Source: Acidobacteriota bacterium
GTDB lineage: Bacteria > Acidobacteriota > Thermoanaerobaculia > Multivoradales > J023
Direction of reading: 5' to 3'
DNA: 34,100 nucleotides
NCBI GenBank assembly: GCA_003697015.1
Contig: RFGL01000139.1
Coordinates: forward strand, 1-34,100
The position numbers were made by a program, and so were the translations under genes. This document shows, piece by piece, positions 1 through 8,087 of this stretch. The stretch's first letter is position 1. Every line of letters starts with the position of its first letter. The notes under the pieces are model-generated. The model was given only the letters and a program-made list of their open reading frames with translations. It was not told the origin of the DNA and did not search any database.

Positions 1-1
1 G

Positions 2-601
2 AGGGTGAGGCCCGGCTCCCTGCCGGCCGACGACGAGGGCGAGCTGTCCCTCGCCAGTCCGGCCCTGGCGCGGGTGGCGGCGAGCGTCGACAGCTTGCTG
101 CAGCCGCCGGTGGAGCAGCCTCCCGCTCCGGCGCCGGCCTCACCGCCGGCGATCGAGCAGCCCCTGACGAGTCCCCCGCCGGCCGCCGGCCTGGTGCCGG
201 AACCGCCGCCGCCGGCCGGATTGCTGGCGCGGTTGGCGGCGATGGTGATCGACCTCGGCTGGGGGGCGGTGCTCGGCGTCGGCGTGGCCTTCGCTCTCGG
301 CGTCGCCGACCAGCCGCAGGGCTGGCAGCTGGCCACCCTCGCCGTGGCGCCGATCTTCGCTCTGGTGATCCTGATCGGCTGGAGCGTCTGGGGCACCAGC
401 CCGGGCAAACGCCTGCTCAATCTCTACGTCTGCACCGCCGCCGGCCGGCCGGGCATCGGCCTGCTGCGCGCCGCGGTGCGGGGGGCGGGCTACCTCCTCA
501 CTCTCCTCACCCTGGGCATCGGCTTCCTCCTCGCCGCCTTCGGCGACCGCCGCGCCCTGCACGACCGCATCGCCGGCACCTACGTCGCCCGGCTGCCGTA
601 G
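2..601 (+). CDS. RDD-family membrane protein, 5' end outside the window
   Basis: The reading frame is open at the left edge, so the gene probably starts upstream; a GTG at 5 is the first possible start inside the window but has no visible ribosome binding site. Counting from that GTG, residues 1-70 are acidic, then Pro/Ala-rich, and look like a flexible linker. Residues 72-198 form an RDD domain: the ARLAAMVID segment (R76, D83), hydrophobic helices near 86-102, 108-127 and 160-178, the SPGKRL loop at 132-137, and the closing LHDRIAGTYV at 185-194 (D187). RDD proteins are small multi-pass inner-membrane proteins of mostly unknown function, some linked to ion transport. The missing N-terminus may hold another domain, as is common ahead of such Pro-rich linkers. 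The TAG stop lies 4 bases from the stop of the convergent gene, with no terminator between. Family call is firm; role is unknown. Confidence 0.85.
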   Translation, partial: RVRPGSLPADDEGELSLASPALARVAASVDSLLQPPVEQPPAPAPASPPAIEQPLTSPPPAAGLVPEPPPPAGLLARLAAMVIDLGWGAVLGVGVAFALGVADQPQGWQLATLAVAPIFALVILIGWSVWGTSPGKRLLNLYVCTAAGRPGIGLLRAAVRGAGYLLTLLTLGIGFLLAAFGDRRALHDRIAGTYVARLP

Positions 602-605
602 GCCC

Positions 606-2270
606 TCAGTCGCCGATCACCACCAGGCGGCGGTCCGCCGGCAGGTGGCGGTAGAGGGTGACGCCGCCGCGGGGCCAGCGGAGGCGGAGCGCGTCGGCGC
701 GGGTGCGGGGGCCGAGGCCGAAGGCCAGGACGAGCTCGTCCTGGGAGAGGAAGGAGGTGGCGGTACGCAGCTCGCGCAGCTGGCGGCGATCGCCGGTCTC
801 GAGCACGGTGCGGGTGCCGACGGCGAAACGGTCGCCGTGGCGGGCGCGGGGCACGACCTGCAGCCAGTGGCCGCCGGCGGTGAGGTTCTCGTAGACCTCG
901 GCGTGGTCGTTGGAGTTGACGAAGACCAGATCGAGGTCGCCGTCGAGGTCGAGGTCGGCGAGGGCCAGGCCGCGGCTGGCGCGCACCTCCGACAGGGTGT
1001 CGTCGGGCAGCTTGCGGAAGCGGCCGTTGCCGAGGTTCTCGAAGACGTGGTTGGGCTGTTTGTGGGGGGTGGGCGAGCCGAGCTGCTCGGCGTTGTCGTT
1101 GATGTGGCCGTTGGCCACCACCAGGTCGAGGTCGCCGTCGAGGTCGAGGTCGGCGAAGGCGACGCCGAAGCCCAGCACCAGCAGGCTGGGCTCGGCCAGG
1201 CCGGCGGTGAACCGGTTGTCGATGAACACCCCGCCGGCCATGTTGGCGTAGAGCCCGTTGCTTTCGAGCTCGAAGTTGGTCACCGTCAGATCGAGGTCGC
1301 CGTCGGCGTCGTAGTCGCCCATCGCCACCCCCATCCCCGCTTCCGGCCGCCCCTTGGGGCTGTAGCCGGTGCCGGAGAGCAGCGACAGGTCCTCGAAGCG
1401 GATGCCGCCGCCGTCGACGCGGCCGCGGTTGCGGAAGAGGAAGTTCGGCGTCAGGTCGTTGGCGACGTAGACGTCGGGCCAGCCGTCGTCGTCGAGGTCG
1501 CCGACCACCACCCCCAGGCCGTTGCCGACGGCGCCGTCGAGCCCCACCCGGGCGGTGGCGTCGGCGAAGCGCACGACGCCGCCGGGGCCGGGGCCGAGAT
1601 TCTCGTAGTAGCGGTCGGGCAGGGGGTTGTAGACGTCCGGAGGGCAGTAGGCCTCGATGCCGGTCGCCTTGTCGCTGCAGTCGACGTTGTTGTCGAGGGA
1701 GAAGTCGACGTAGTTGGTGACGTAGAGGTCGAGGTCGCCGTCGCGGTCGAAGTCGGCGAAGGCCGCCGACATGCTCCACAGGGGATCCCCCACGCCGGCC
1801 TCTTCGGTGCGGTCGACGAAGGTGCCGTCCCCCCGATTGAGCAGCAGGACGTTGGCGCCGAAGGCGGTGAGGTAGAGATCGAGATCGCCGTCGCCGTCGA
1901 CGTCGCCGGCGGTGCCGCCGGCGCCGTAGCCGTCGAAGGTGATGCCGGCCTCTTCGGTGCGGTCGACGAAGCGGCCGCCGTCGTTGCGCAGCAGGCGGGT
2001 GCGGGGCTTCTCGCCGCGGTAGCCGGGCAGGGGCGCACCGTCGGTGAAGAGGAGATCGGCGTCGCCGTCGCCGTCGTAGTCGAAGGCGATCACCCCGCCG
2101 GCGATGGTCTCCACCATGTAGTAGCGGCCGGAGCCGCCGTGGTGATGGCGTACCGCCAGCCCCCAGTCGGCGGCCACCTCGCGGAAGCCCAGGGTCGTCG
2201 CGGCCGCTGCGTCGACGGCGGGGAGGATCGAGGCCGGGGCCAGGAGCAGCAGGAGCGGCAGGTGCCGCAC
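606..2270 (-). CDS. Secreted FG-GAP/VCBS repeat protein with ASPIC/UnbV C-terminus (CRTAC1-like)
   Basis: The protein is 554 residues from a GTG start at 2270. That start gives a clean signal peptide (RHLPLLLLLAPAS, ending near AAAA at about 24) and sits 5 bases after the VWFA gene's stop. The open frame continues far upstream, but only as an Arg/Pro-rich shadow of the VWFA gene. At least seven Asp-rich calcium-type FG-GAP blades follow, such as FDYDGDGDADL (63-73), GDVDGDGDLDL, ADFDRDGDLDL, GDLDDDGWPDV, GDYDADGDLDL and two ADLDLDGDLDL copies, predicting a beta-propeller. The last 70 or so residues (VGTRTVLETGDRRQLREL, then FGLG and LRLRWPRGG) match the ASPIC/UnbV module. Such proteins are exported and may bind ligands or the cell surface; no enzyme activity is evident. 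No Shine-Dalgarno precedes the GTG, so translation is probably coupled to the VWFA gene. Confidence 0.85.
   Translation of the reverse strand: MRHLPLLLLLAPASILPAVDAAAATTLGFREVAADWGLAVRHHHGGSGRYYMVETIAGGVIAFDYDGDGDADLLFTDGAPLPGYRGEKPRTRLLRNDGGRFVDRTEEAGITFDGYGAGGTAGDVDGDGDLDLYLTAFGANVLLLNRGDGTFVDRTEEAGVGDPLWSMSAAFADFDRDGDLDLYVTNYVDFSLDNNVDCSDKATGIEAYCPPDVYNPLPDRYYENLGPGPGGVVRFADATARVGLDGAVGNGLGVVVGDLDDDGWPDVYVANDLTPNFLFRNRGRVDGGGIRFEDLSLLSGTGYSPKGRPEAGMGVAMGDYDADGDLDLTVTNFELESNGLYANMAGGVFIDNRFTAGLAEPSLLVLGFGVAFADLDLDGDLDLVVANGHINDNAEQLGSPTPHKQPNHVFENLGNGRFRKLPDDTLSEVRASRGLALADLDLDGDLDLVFVNSNDHAEVYENLTAGGHWLQVVPRARHGDRFAVGTRTVLETGDRRQLRELRTATSFLSQDELVLAFGLGPRTRADALRLRWPRGGVTLYRHLPADRRLVVIGD
931..960 (-). 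repeat. 30-bp direct repeat in the FG-GAP gene, first copy
   Basis: These 30 bases are identical to 1126-1155, 195 bases (65 codons) away. Both code for the calcium-type blade ADLDLDGDLD, so the last two propeller blades are a recent duplication or are kept alike by conversion. Confidence 0.85.
1126..1155 (-). repeat. 30-bp direct repeat in the FG-GAP gene, second copy
   Basis: Identical to 931-960 and in the same reading frame, one propeller blade apart. Confidence 0.85.
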
Positions 2271-2275
2271 GGTGC

Positions 2276-4390
2276 TCAGCGCTTGACCACCTCGAAGGGG
2301 ATCGAGCTCGATGCCGAGCCGTTGGCCGGATGGCGCACGGTGACCTGCAGCTGGTACTCGCCCGGCGACAGCCCCTTGGTGTCGAGCTCGCCGAGCAGCT
2401 GATCGCCCTGTTTGGTGCGCTTCGGTTGCTTGTCGACGGTCACCTTGCCGCCCTTGACCTCGTTGCCCTCGTGGTCGGTCACCCAGGCCTCGACCTCGAG
2501 CTTGTCGTCGAGGTTGTAGCCCAGCAGGCAGACCTGGGCCTTCTCCCGCGGCGCCAGCCGCGGCCGGGCGGCGGGCAGGAAGGGTTGATCGCCGAGCATG
2601 AAGGGGAAGTCGACCTGGCGCTCCTTCTGCGCCGCCTCGCCCTCGCGCACCATCAGCCAGGTGCCCAGGGGCTCGGGCACCAGGGGCGGCGAGAGGGAGG
2701 GGGCGGCGCTGTCCTCCTCCGGCACCGCGACCGTCGCCACCCGCAGGGCGAAGTCGCCGGTGGCGCCGTTGCGCACCAGGGCGCGCACCGAGTAGGTGCC
2801 GGGATCGAGGTCGAGGTGGCCGTAGAACTTGAAGCCCTTCTGCAGCAGGCTCGGCCCCAGCTTGGCCATGTCCATGCCGGCGATCTCGCTGAAGGTGTCG
2901 ATGATCTCGCCCTCGTCGTTGAGGGCGTAGCCGAAGATCTCGGCGTTCAAGGACTCGCCCTCGAAGCCGCCGACGAAGCTCGGGCCGTCGACCTCGATCA
3001 GCACCGGGACGTAGGCCGGCTCGCCGGGGACGCGGATCGGGGTCGCCAGGACGTTGGCCTCGACCGTGCCCTGGTCGTACCCCGACATCACCACCTCGGC
3101 GAGGTCGAAGCGCTGCTCGATCGGCAGCCGCTCGCTCAGCGGCTTGGGCGCGTAGTAGCCCGCCCGATGATCGATCCGGGCGCCCCGCGGGCCGTTCTTC
3201 AGCCGCACCTTGAGCTTGTGGTAGGAGCCGTCGGGTGCGAGGTCCTTGGGCTGGAAGGCGAGGAGGTAGGTGACCGAGGTCGACTGGATCATCTCCGCCA
3301 TCGCCTCGTCGAGGCGGTTGAAATTCTCGAAGAAGCCGCCGCCGGTGCCGCGGGCCATGGTCACCAGGCTGCCCTTGCCGTCGCCGCGCTGGCCGCGCAC
3401 GTCGCCGCCGGCCCGCAGGCCGCCGATGTCGACCGACTGGATGATGACGTCGGCACGGCGGAATTCCTCCAGCATGTCTTCGATGTCGTTCTGCAGCTCG
3501 GTGTTGCCGTAGCGCTCCTGGCTGTCGACCTCCCACAGGCGCCCGCTCTCCACCGCCCGGTTGCCGCCGCTGGCGCCGCCCTGGATCTGCTCGCCGGTGA
3601 GGAATTCGGTGGAGAAACCCTCCGATAGGAGCACCACGTGCTTGCGCCCCTCGACGCTGTCGAGCACCCGGGCGAGATCCTTCAGCCGCTTGGCGTAGGT
3701 CTTGGCCTCGCTGACCAGGGCCTCGCGGTCGGCCTGGGCGGCCAGCCGGTTCATCTCCTGGACGTGCTCCGCGGCCAGCGAGTCCATGTCTTCCGAGATC
3801 GAGCCTTCGTCGCTGCTCCCTTCCCGTTCGGCGATGGTCAGGGCGAGGGGGTCGCTGGAGCGTTGCTTGAGCAGCTCCGGCGAACCGAGGCTGCGGATCG
3901 CCTGCTCGACCTGCCAGCGGTCGCTGGTGAAGCTGATCACCAGGTCGGCGCCGTGCAGGAGGCTGTAGGTGGCCACCGCCACCAGGTCGGTGGGATGGAG
4001 GCCGCGCAGCAGGTCGAAGGCCGCCTGGCGGGCGCGGACGATCGAGTCGATCTGCGAGTTGGCCATGTCGAAGAGGAGCAGGAAGTGACGCCGGGCGGCG
4101 ATCGGTACCGGCTTCGGGCGCTCGGCGAGCTCGGCGCTCATCAGGTCGATGACCTCGAATTGGACGATCTCCTGCGGCTTCTTGCCGTCGAGGATCTCGA
4201 AGTCGGCGGCGGTCAGGCCGCGGATCGGGTCGCCGTTCTTGTCGGTGACCTGGACCGGCACCTCGACCAGCACCACGTCGGTGCTTTCGGAGAATTTCTG
4301 CTTCTGGCCGAGCAGCGGTGCGACCAGCCCCAGAGCGAGGAGGCCGAGGGCGAGGGGGATCCAACGGGCTTGGCGGTGGCGTTCGGACAT
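2276..4390 (-). CDS. Secreted VWFA-related Acidobacterial-domain protein, paralogue 1
   Basis: The protein is 704 residues. The start at 4390 is set by AGGAG eight bases upstream and gives a signal peptide (SERHRQARWIPLALGLLAL, mature from about GQKQ at 28); the frame opens earlier but without such signals. Next comes the family's beta-rich entry module (VVLVEVPVQVTDKNG at 39-53, RGLTAADFEILDGKK at 57-71), then a von Willebrand A fold starting RHFLLLFDMANS at 101-112. The metal site reads DMANS, not DxSxS, so it is degenerate. Further VWFA landmarks are HPTDLVAVATYS and GRKHVVLLSEGF. A C-terminal domain (ARPRLAPREKAQVCLLGYNL onward) is shared with the two paralogues at 4533 and 9721. These proteins are exported and presumed to mediate protein binding; function is unproven. 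It lies 142 bases after paralogue 2 and 5 bases before the FG-GAP gene. Confidence 0.88.
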   Translation of the reverse strand: MSERHRQARWIPLALGLLALGLVAPLLGQKQKFSESTDVVLVEVPVQVTDKNGDPIRGLTAADFEILDGKKPQEIVQFEVIDLMSAELAERPKPVPIAARRHFLLLFDMANSQIDSIVRARQAAFDLLRGLHPTDLVAVATYSLLHGADLVISFTSDRWQVEQAIRSLGSPELLKQRSSDPLALTIAEREGSSDEGSISEDMDSLAAEHVQEMNRLAAQADREALVSEAKTYAKRLKDLARVLDSVEGRKHVVLLSEGFSTEFLTGEQIQGGASGGNRAVESGRLWEVDSQERYGNTELQNDIEDMLEEFRRADVIIQSVDIGGLRAGGDVRGQRGDGKGSLVTMARGTGGGFFENFNRLDEAMAEMIQSTSVTYLLAFQPKDLAPDGSYHKLKVRLKNGPRGARIDHRAGYYAPKPLSERLPIEQRFDLAEVVMSGYDQGTVEANVLATPIRVPGEPAYVPVLIEVDGPSFVGGFEGESLNAEIFGYALNDEGEIIDTFSEIAGMDMAKLGPSLLQKGFKFYGHLDLDPGTYSVRALVRNGATGDFALRVATVAVPEEDSAAPSLSPPLVPEPLGTWLMVREGEAAQKERQVDFPFMLGDQPFLPAARPRLAPREKAQVCLLGYNLDDKLEVEAWVTDHEGNEVKGGKVTVDKQPKRTKQGDQLLGELDTKGLSPGEYQLQVTVRHPANGSASSSIPFEVVKR

Positions 4391-4398
4391 GGGGGCTT

Positions 4399-4403
4399 CT
4401 CCT
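4399..4403 (-). promoter_or_regulatory. Ribosome binding site of VWFA paralogue 1
   Basis: The minus strand reads AGGAG, then eight bases, then ATG at 4390. It selects this ATG, which opens a signal peptide, over an in-frame ATG at 4522 that would add 44 Pro/Arg-rich residues. Confidence 0.8.
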
Positions 4404-4532
4404 GGGCTGCACGCGGGCGGCGCGGCGGGCCGCTGGCAGCCGGTACGACGGTCGGTCTCCGCCTGCCGCTCAGGGGGCGAGGGCAGGCGGGCTCCAGGGT
4501 CTTCGTGCATGGCGCGCTTCACGTCGCCCTTC

Positions 4533-6758
4533 TCATCGGGCGCCGCCCTTCGCGGCGTCGCCGGGACGCTCGATGGCGAACGCTACCACGCTCGACGAGC
4601 GCCGGCCGCTGGCCGGATCGGTGGCGGTGATCTCCAGCCGGTAGTCGCCCGGCGTCAGCCCGCCGGTGGCGAAGCGTACCGCCAGCTGGTCGCCGAGGAC
4701 GTGGCCGAGGCGTTCGCCGAGAGCCAGCGCCGCCGCCCCGATCGGCCGTCCGTCGGCGGCCAGTACGCGGCCGTCGATCTCGGCGCCGGCGAGGTTGCGG
4801 CCGAGGAGGTAGAGCGGCACCTCGATCCCCGGCCGCAGGCGCGGCCGGACGATCGGCGCGTAGGGGGTCTCGTCGCCGTGGGTGAAGACATAGGGGATGT
4901 CGCGCTCGGCGACCTGGCTGTCGCCCTCGCGCACGGTCAGCCAGCGGTCGGTGGCCTCGGGCACCAACGACGCCACCAGCAGCGGCCCGTCGTCCAGCGG
5001 CGCCGGCACGTGGAGCGGCCGCACCCGCAGGGCGTAGTCGCCGCTGCCGCTGTTGCGCACCAGGACCCGCAGGGTGAAGTCCCCGGGCGGCAGGTCGAGA
5101 TGGCCGACGAAGCGCAGGCCGGAGGCGGCGAGGAGGGGCTCCACCTTGGCGACGTCGAGCTCCAGGAACTGGGTGAAGAAATCGGCGAAGCTGCCGCCGG
5201 CGTCGTTGGCGTAGGCGAAGATCTCGGTTCGCAGCACGCTGCCGGCATAGTCGCCGAGCAGGCTGGTGCCGCCGACCTCGATCACCACCGGCACGTAGGC
5301 CGGCTCGCCTTCGACGGGGAAGGGAGTGGCCAGCACCGACAGCTCGAGGCTGCCCCGGTCGCGGTCGCTGAGCAGGAGCTCGGCGGTGTCGAGGCGGCGC
5401 TCGAGGGCACCGCGCTGGTAGGCGGGCTTTGGGGCGAAGTAGCCCGGGCGGTGCTCGAGCCGCACCCCGGGATGCCCCTTGAGCTTGACCTGCAGGCGGT
5501 GGTAGGCGCCGTCGAAGGCCAGGTTCTTGGGGCTGAAGCTCAGCACGTAGGTGACGCTGGTCTTGCTCAGCAGTTGCCCCATGGCGTCCTGCAGGTCGTT
5601 GAAGTTGTCGTAGAAGCCGCCGCCGGTTCCCGCGGCGATGGTGAGGAGAGAATTGCGCCCCGAGCCGCCGAGGCTCTGCAAGTCGCCGCCGCCGGTGAAG
5701 GCCAGGTTGGCGGCCTCCAGCTCCTGGGTGTCGGCGCCGACCACCGCGGCGCCGCCGACGTTGACCGTGTGGACGACCACGTCGCTGCGACGGAAGGCCT
5801 CGAGCATCTCCTCGACGTCGCGGGCCAGACTCGAATCGCCGAAGGTCTGATCGAGACCGGCGTCCCAGTACTGGCCGGTTTCGATCTTGCGGTTCTCCTC
5901 GTCGGTCTTGGCCTCGCCGCTGATCAGGGAGCTGTCGAAGCCCTCCGACAGATAGACCACGTGCTTGCGCCCCTCGACCGCGTCGAGGAGCGCCCCCAGG
6001 TCGCTCATGCTGCGGCTCATGGCGGCGACCCGGCTGGCGTCGAACCGGCGGTCGCTGCGCCGCCGTTGCTGGTTGATGGACTCCAGGTACTGCTGGAGCT
6101 CGCTCTCGAAGTCGACGTCGCCGGACGCCGGGCCCGAAGGAGAGACGTCGGGTACCCCCTGGGAGATCTCGCGGCTGAGCAGATTGCCCTCCACCCGGGT
6201 CAGGACGATGCCCAGGGGGTCGGCCTGCAAGCCGGTGAGCTTGTGCATCCCGAGGCTGGCGATCGCCGTCTCGACCTGGTTGCGGTCGCTGGTGAAGCTC
6301 AGCACCAGGCGCGGCCCCTGGCTGTGGCTGTAGGTCGCCACCGCCACCAGGTCGGAGGGGTGGAGGGCGTTGCGCACCAGATCGACGGCGGCGGTGCGCG
6401 CCTTGAGGATCGACTCCGGCCGGGAGTAGGCCAGGTCGAAGAGGACCAGGAAGTGGCGCCGGGCGGCCATCGGCAGCTCGCCGCCCGGTCGTCCGGTGCC
6501 GACCCCGAGCTCCAGGTCGACGACCTCGAAGCCGGTGATGCGCTGCTTTTTCTTGCCGTCGTAGATCTCGAAGTCGGCGGCGGTCAGGCCGCGCACCGGG
6601 CGGCCGTTCTTGACCGCGTAGACCGGTACCTCGACCTCCACCACGTCGCTGCGGCCGGTGAAGATCTGGCCCTGGCCGGCGGCGCCGGCGGCCATCACCA
6701 GGGCCAGCAGGGAGCCGGCGGCAGCGGCGGGACGGAGAGAGCGGGGCCAGGGTTTCAT
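4533..6758 (-). CDS. Secreted VWFA-related Acidobacterial-domain protein, paralogue 2
   Basis: The protein is 741 residues with a signal peptide (KPWPRSLRPAAAAGSLLALV, mature near GQGQ at 29). It has the same order as its paralogues: entry module (VVEVEVPVYAVKNG at 39-52, RGLTAADFEIYDGKK at 56-70), VWFA domain from RHFLVLFDLAYS (101-112), HPSDLVAVATYS, GRKHVVYLSEGF, TYVLSFSPKNLAFDG, then the shared C-terminal domain (RPRLRPGIEVPLYLLGRNL) and a final DYRLEITATDPASG strand. As in paralogue 1, DLAYS lacks the first MIDAS serine. The start at 6758 is preferred to the ATG two codons earlier because of ribosome-site spacing. It follows the transglutaminase-like/TPR gene by 10 bases, so the two are very likely co-transcribed. 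No enzyme activity is suggested; the VWFA and C-terminal beta domains imply binding outside the cytoplasm. Confidence 0.88.
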   Translation of the reverse strand: MKPWPRSLRPAAAAGSLLALVMAAGAAGQGQIFTGRSDVVEVEVPVYAVKNGRPVRGLTAADFEIYDGKKKQRITGFEVVDLELGVGTGRPGGELPMAARRHFLVLFDLAYSRPESILKARTAAVDLVRNALHPSDLVAVATYSHSQGPRLVLSFTSDRNQVETAIASLGMHKLTGLQADPLGIVLTRVEGNLLSREISQGVPDVSPSGPASGDVDFESELQQYLESINQQRRRSDRRFDASRVAAMSRSMSDLGALLDAVEGRKHVVYLSEGFDSSLISGEAKTDEENRKIETGQYWDAGLDQTFGDSSLARDVEEMLEAFRRSDVVVHTVNVGGAAVVGADTQELEAANLAFTGGGDLQSLGGSGRNSLLTIAAGTGGGFYDNFNDLQDAMGQLLSKTSVTYVLSFSPKNLAFDGAYHRLQVKLKGHPGVRLEHRPGYFAPKPAYQRGALERRLDTAELLLSDRDRGSLELSVLATPFPVEGEPAYVPVVIEVGGTSLLGDYAGSVLRTEIFAYANDAGGSFADFFTQFLELDVAKVEPLLAASGLRFVGHLDLPPGDFTLRVLVRNSGSGDYALRVRPLHVPAPLDDGPLLVASLVPEATDRWLTVREGDSQVAERDIPYVFTHGDETPYAPIVRPRLRPGIEVPLYLLGRNLAGAEIDGRVLAADGRPIGAAALALGERLGHVLGDQLAVRFATGGLTPGDYRLEITATDPASGRRSSSVVAFAIERPGDAAKGGAR

Positions 6759-6765
6759 GCTCATT

Positions 6766-6770
6766 CTCCT
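6766..6770 (-). promoter_or_regulatory. Ribosome binding site overlapping the previous gene's stop codon
   Basis: On the minus strand the upstream gene's TAG stop (6771-6769) runs into AGGAG (6770-6766). ATG codons follow at 6764 (1 base away, too close) and 6758 (7 bases away). This favours 6758 as the start and suggests that a ribosome terminating on the TPR gene can restart on the VWFA gene. Confidence 0.75.
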
Positions 6771-7908
6771 AGGAGGACGGCTGCTGCAACAGACGCGCCA
6801 GCTTGAGGGCCTCGGCGTTGGTGGCGTCGAGCTTGAGCGCCCGCTCCAGGTGATGCCGCGCCCGGTCGAGGTCGCCCAGGGCCATGTAGGTCTTGACCAG
6901 ACCGAGGTGGATCTCGGGGATCTCGGTCTCGCGACGGAAGGCCTGGCGCATGTACTCGAGGGCCTCCTCGGGACGGTTCTCGGCCAGGGCGAGCTCGCCG
7001 CGGTAGAGGAAGAAGAAGGGGTTGGTGTTCTGGAAGCTCTCGATCTTCTCCAGCGTCGCCTCGGCCTCGGCGTGGCGGCCCAGACGCTGGTAGGCGCGCA
7101 CCATGTTGCTGAGGATGGCGACGTCGCCGGGGTCGACCTCGAGCCCCCGCTGGTAGGCATCGAGGGCCTCCTCGACCCGGCCCATGCGGGCGAGGGTGAC
7201 GCCGTAGTTGTTGATCGCCTTGGTGAACTCGGGGGCGATGCGGGTCGCGATCTGGACCCACTCGAGGGCCTTCTCGTCGTCGCCCCGCATCAGCGCCTCC
7301 GCCGCCAAGTTGTTGTAGTAGTGGGCGGCGGCGGTGACGTCGTCGATCTGCTTGAATTCCTTGTAGGTCTTGGGCCGGTAGGGCAGGAAGTCGTAGGTGT
7401 GGAGCTTGCCGTCGACGTAGAGCCCGGCGACGATGTGTCCCTGGCTCAGCACCATGCCGTCGCGATAGTTCCAGCGGTTGAAGTCGGTGACCTCGACGTA
7501 GAACGGATCGAGCCGCATCTCCCGCGCCACGCCGATGAAGAGGTTGGTGAACGACATGCAATTGCCCTTCGCGTCGTGGAAGGTCTGCACCGCGTTGCGG
7601 GTCGGCGTGAGCTCGTACTCCAGGCCGAGGTAGTAGTGGATGAACTCCTGCACCTGCTCGATGCGTCGGTCGACGTCGGTCGAGGGCTTGATCCGCTGGT
7701 GCACCAGGGCGCGCAGCTCGTCGCTGAGCTCGAAGGGGACCTCGAGCTTGTCGGCCACCGGCGGCTCCAGTCGCTTGTGGTACTGATCCTTCAGGTAGTC
7801 CCCCGAGTCGAAGGGTTCGTAGGTGGTGCAGGCGGCAAGCCCCAGGGCGGGGATCAGGAGCGCGGCCAGGAGCCGCGCGGCGACGTTCGGGAACGGGCGG
7901 TCGGACAT
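6769..7908 (-). CDS. Lipoprotein with transglutaminase-like domain and TPRs
   Basis: The protein is 379 residues. The N-terminus is a lipoprotein signal with lipobox LAAC (Cys27), so the mature protein should be anchored on the periplasmic side. Residues about 80-185 look like a transglutaminase-like (papain-fold) domain: Cys117 in GNCMSFTNLFIGVAREMRL, His158 in SQGHIVAGLYVDG and Asp173 in HTYDFLPYRPK are in the order of a Cys-His-Asp triad. Residues about 195-379 hold repeated TPR units, for example AINNYGVTLARMGRVEEALD and HLERALKLDATNAEALKLAR. The family suggests peptide or amide-bond chemistry, or a pseudo-enzyme scaffold; the substrate cannot be told. It ends 10 bases before VWFA paralogue 2, and 179 bases separate it from the glycosyltransferase gene upstream. 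Confidence 0.82.
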   Translation of the reverse strand: MSDRPFPNVAARLLAALLIPALGLAACTTYEPFDSGDYLKDQYHKRLEPPVADKLEVPFELSDELRALVHQRIKPSTDVDRRIEQVQEFIHYYLGLEYELTPTRNAVQTFHDAKGNCMSFTNLFIGVAREMRLDPFYVEVTDFNRWNYRDGMVLSQGHIVAGLYVDGKLHTYDFLPYRPKTYKEFKQIDDVTAAAHYYNNLAAEALMRGDDEKALEWVQIATRIAPEFTKAINNYGVTLARMGRVEEALDAYQRGLEVDPGDVAILSNMVRAYQRLGRHAEAEATLEKIESFQNTNPFFFLYRGELALAENRPEEALEYMRQAFRRETEIPEIHLGLVKTYMALGDLDRARHHLERALKLDATNAEALKLARLLQQPSS

Positions 7909-8087
7909 GGCGATGGGAGGCCTCCTCGGCGGCTCGTCCGGCTCGTCCGGGCGCCGCCGCCGTCTGTGATCGGCTCAAGCCGCATTCTAGTGGAAAGCGA
8001 CGGGGCGGGAGCAGGGTCGAGCCCCGCCGGCGGACGGTTCGGCCCGGAGGCGCCGCCGCTCGCCCGCGGCACGGCTCCCGCCGCCCC

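Noticed and set aside
606-4412. A 1268-codon open frame on the minus strand spanning the FG-GAP gene and the VWFA gene
   Set aside because: The first 700 or so codons are Arg/Pro-rich with no domain and lie out of frame within the VWFA gene. The real protein begins at the GTG at 2270 with a signal peptide.
7984-7989. TAGAAT on the minus strand upstream of the transglutaminase-like gene
   Set aside because: No -35-like hexamer at a usable distance. With closely packed genes on either side it is not enough to call a promoter.
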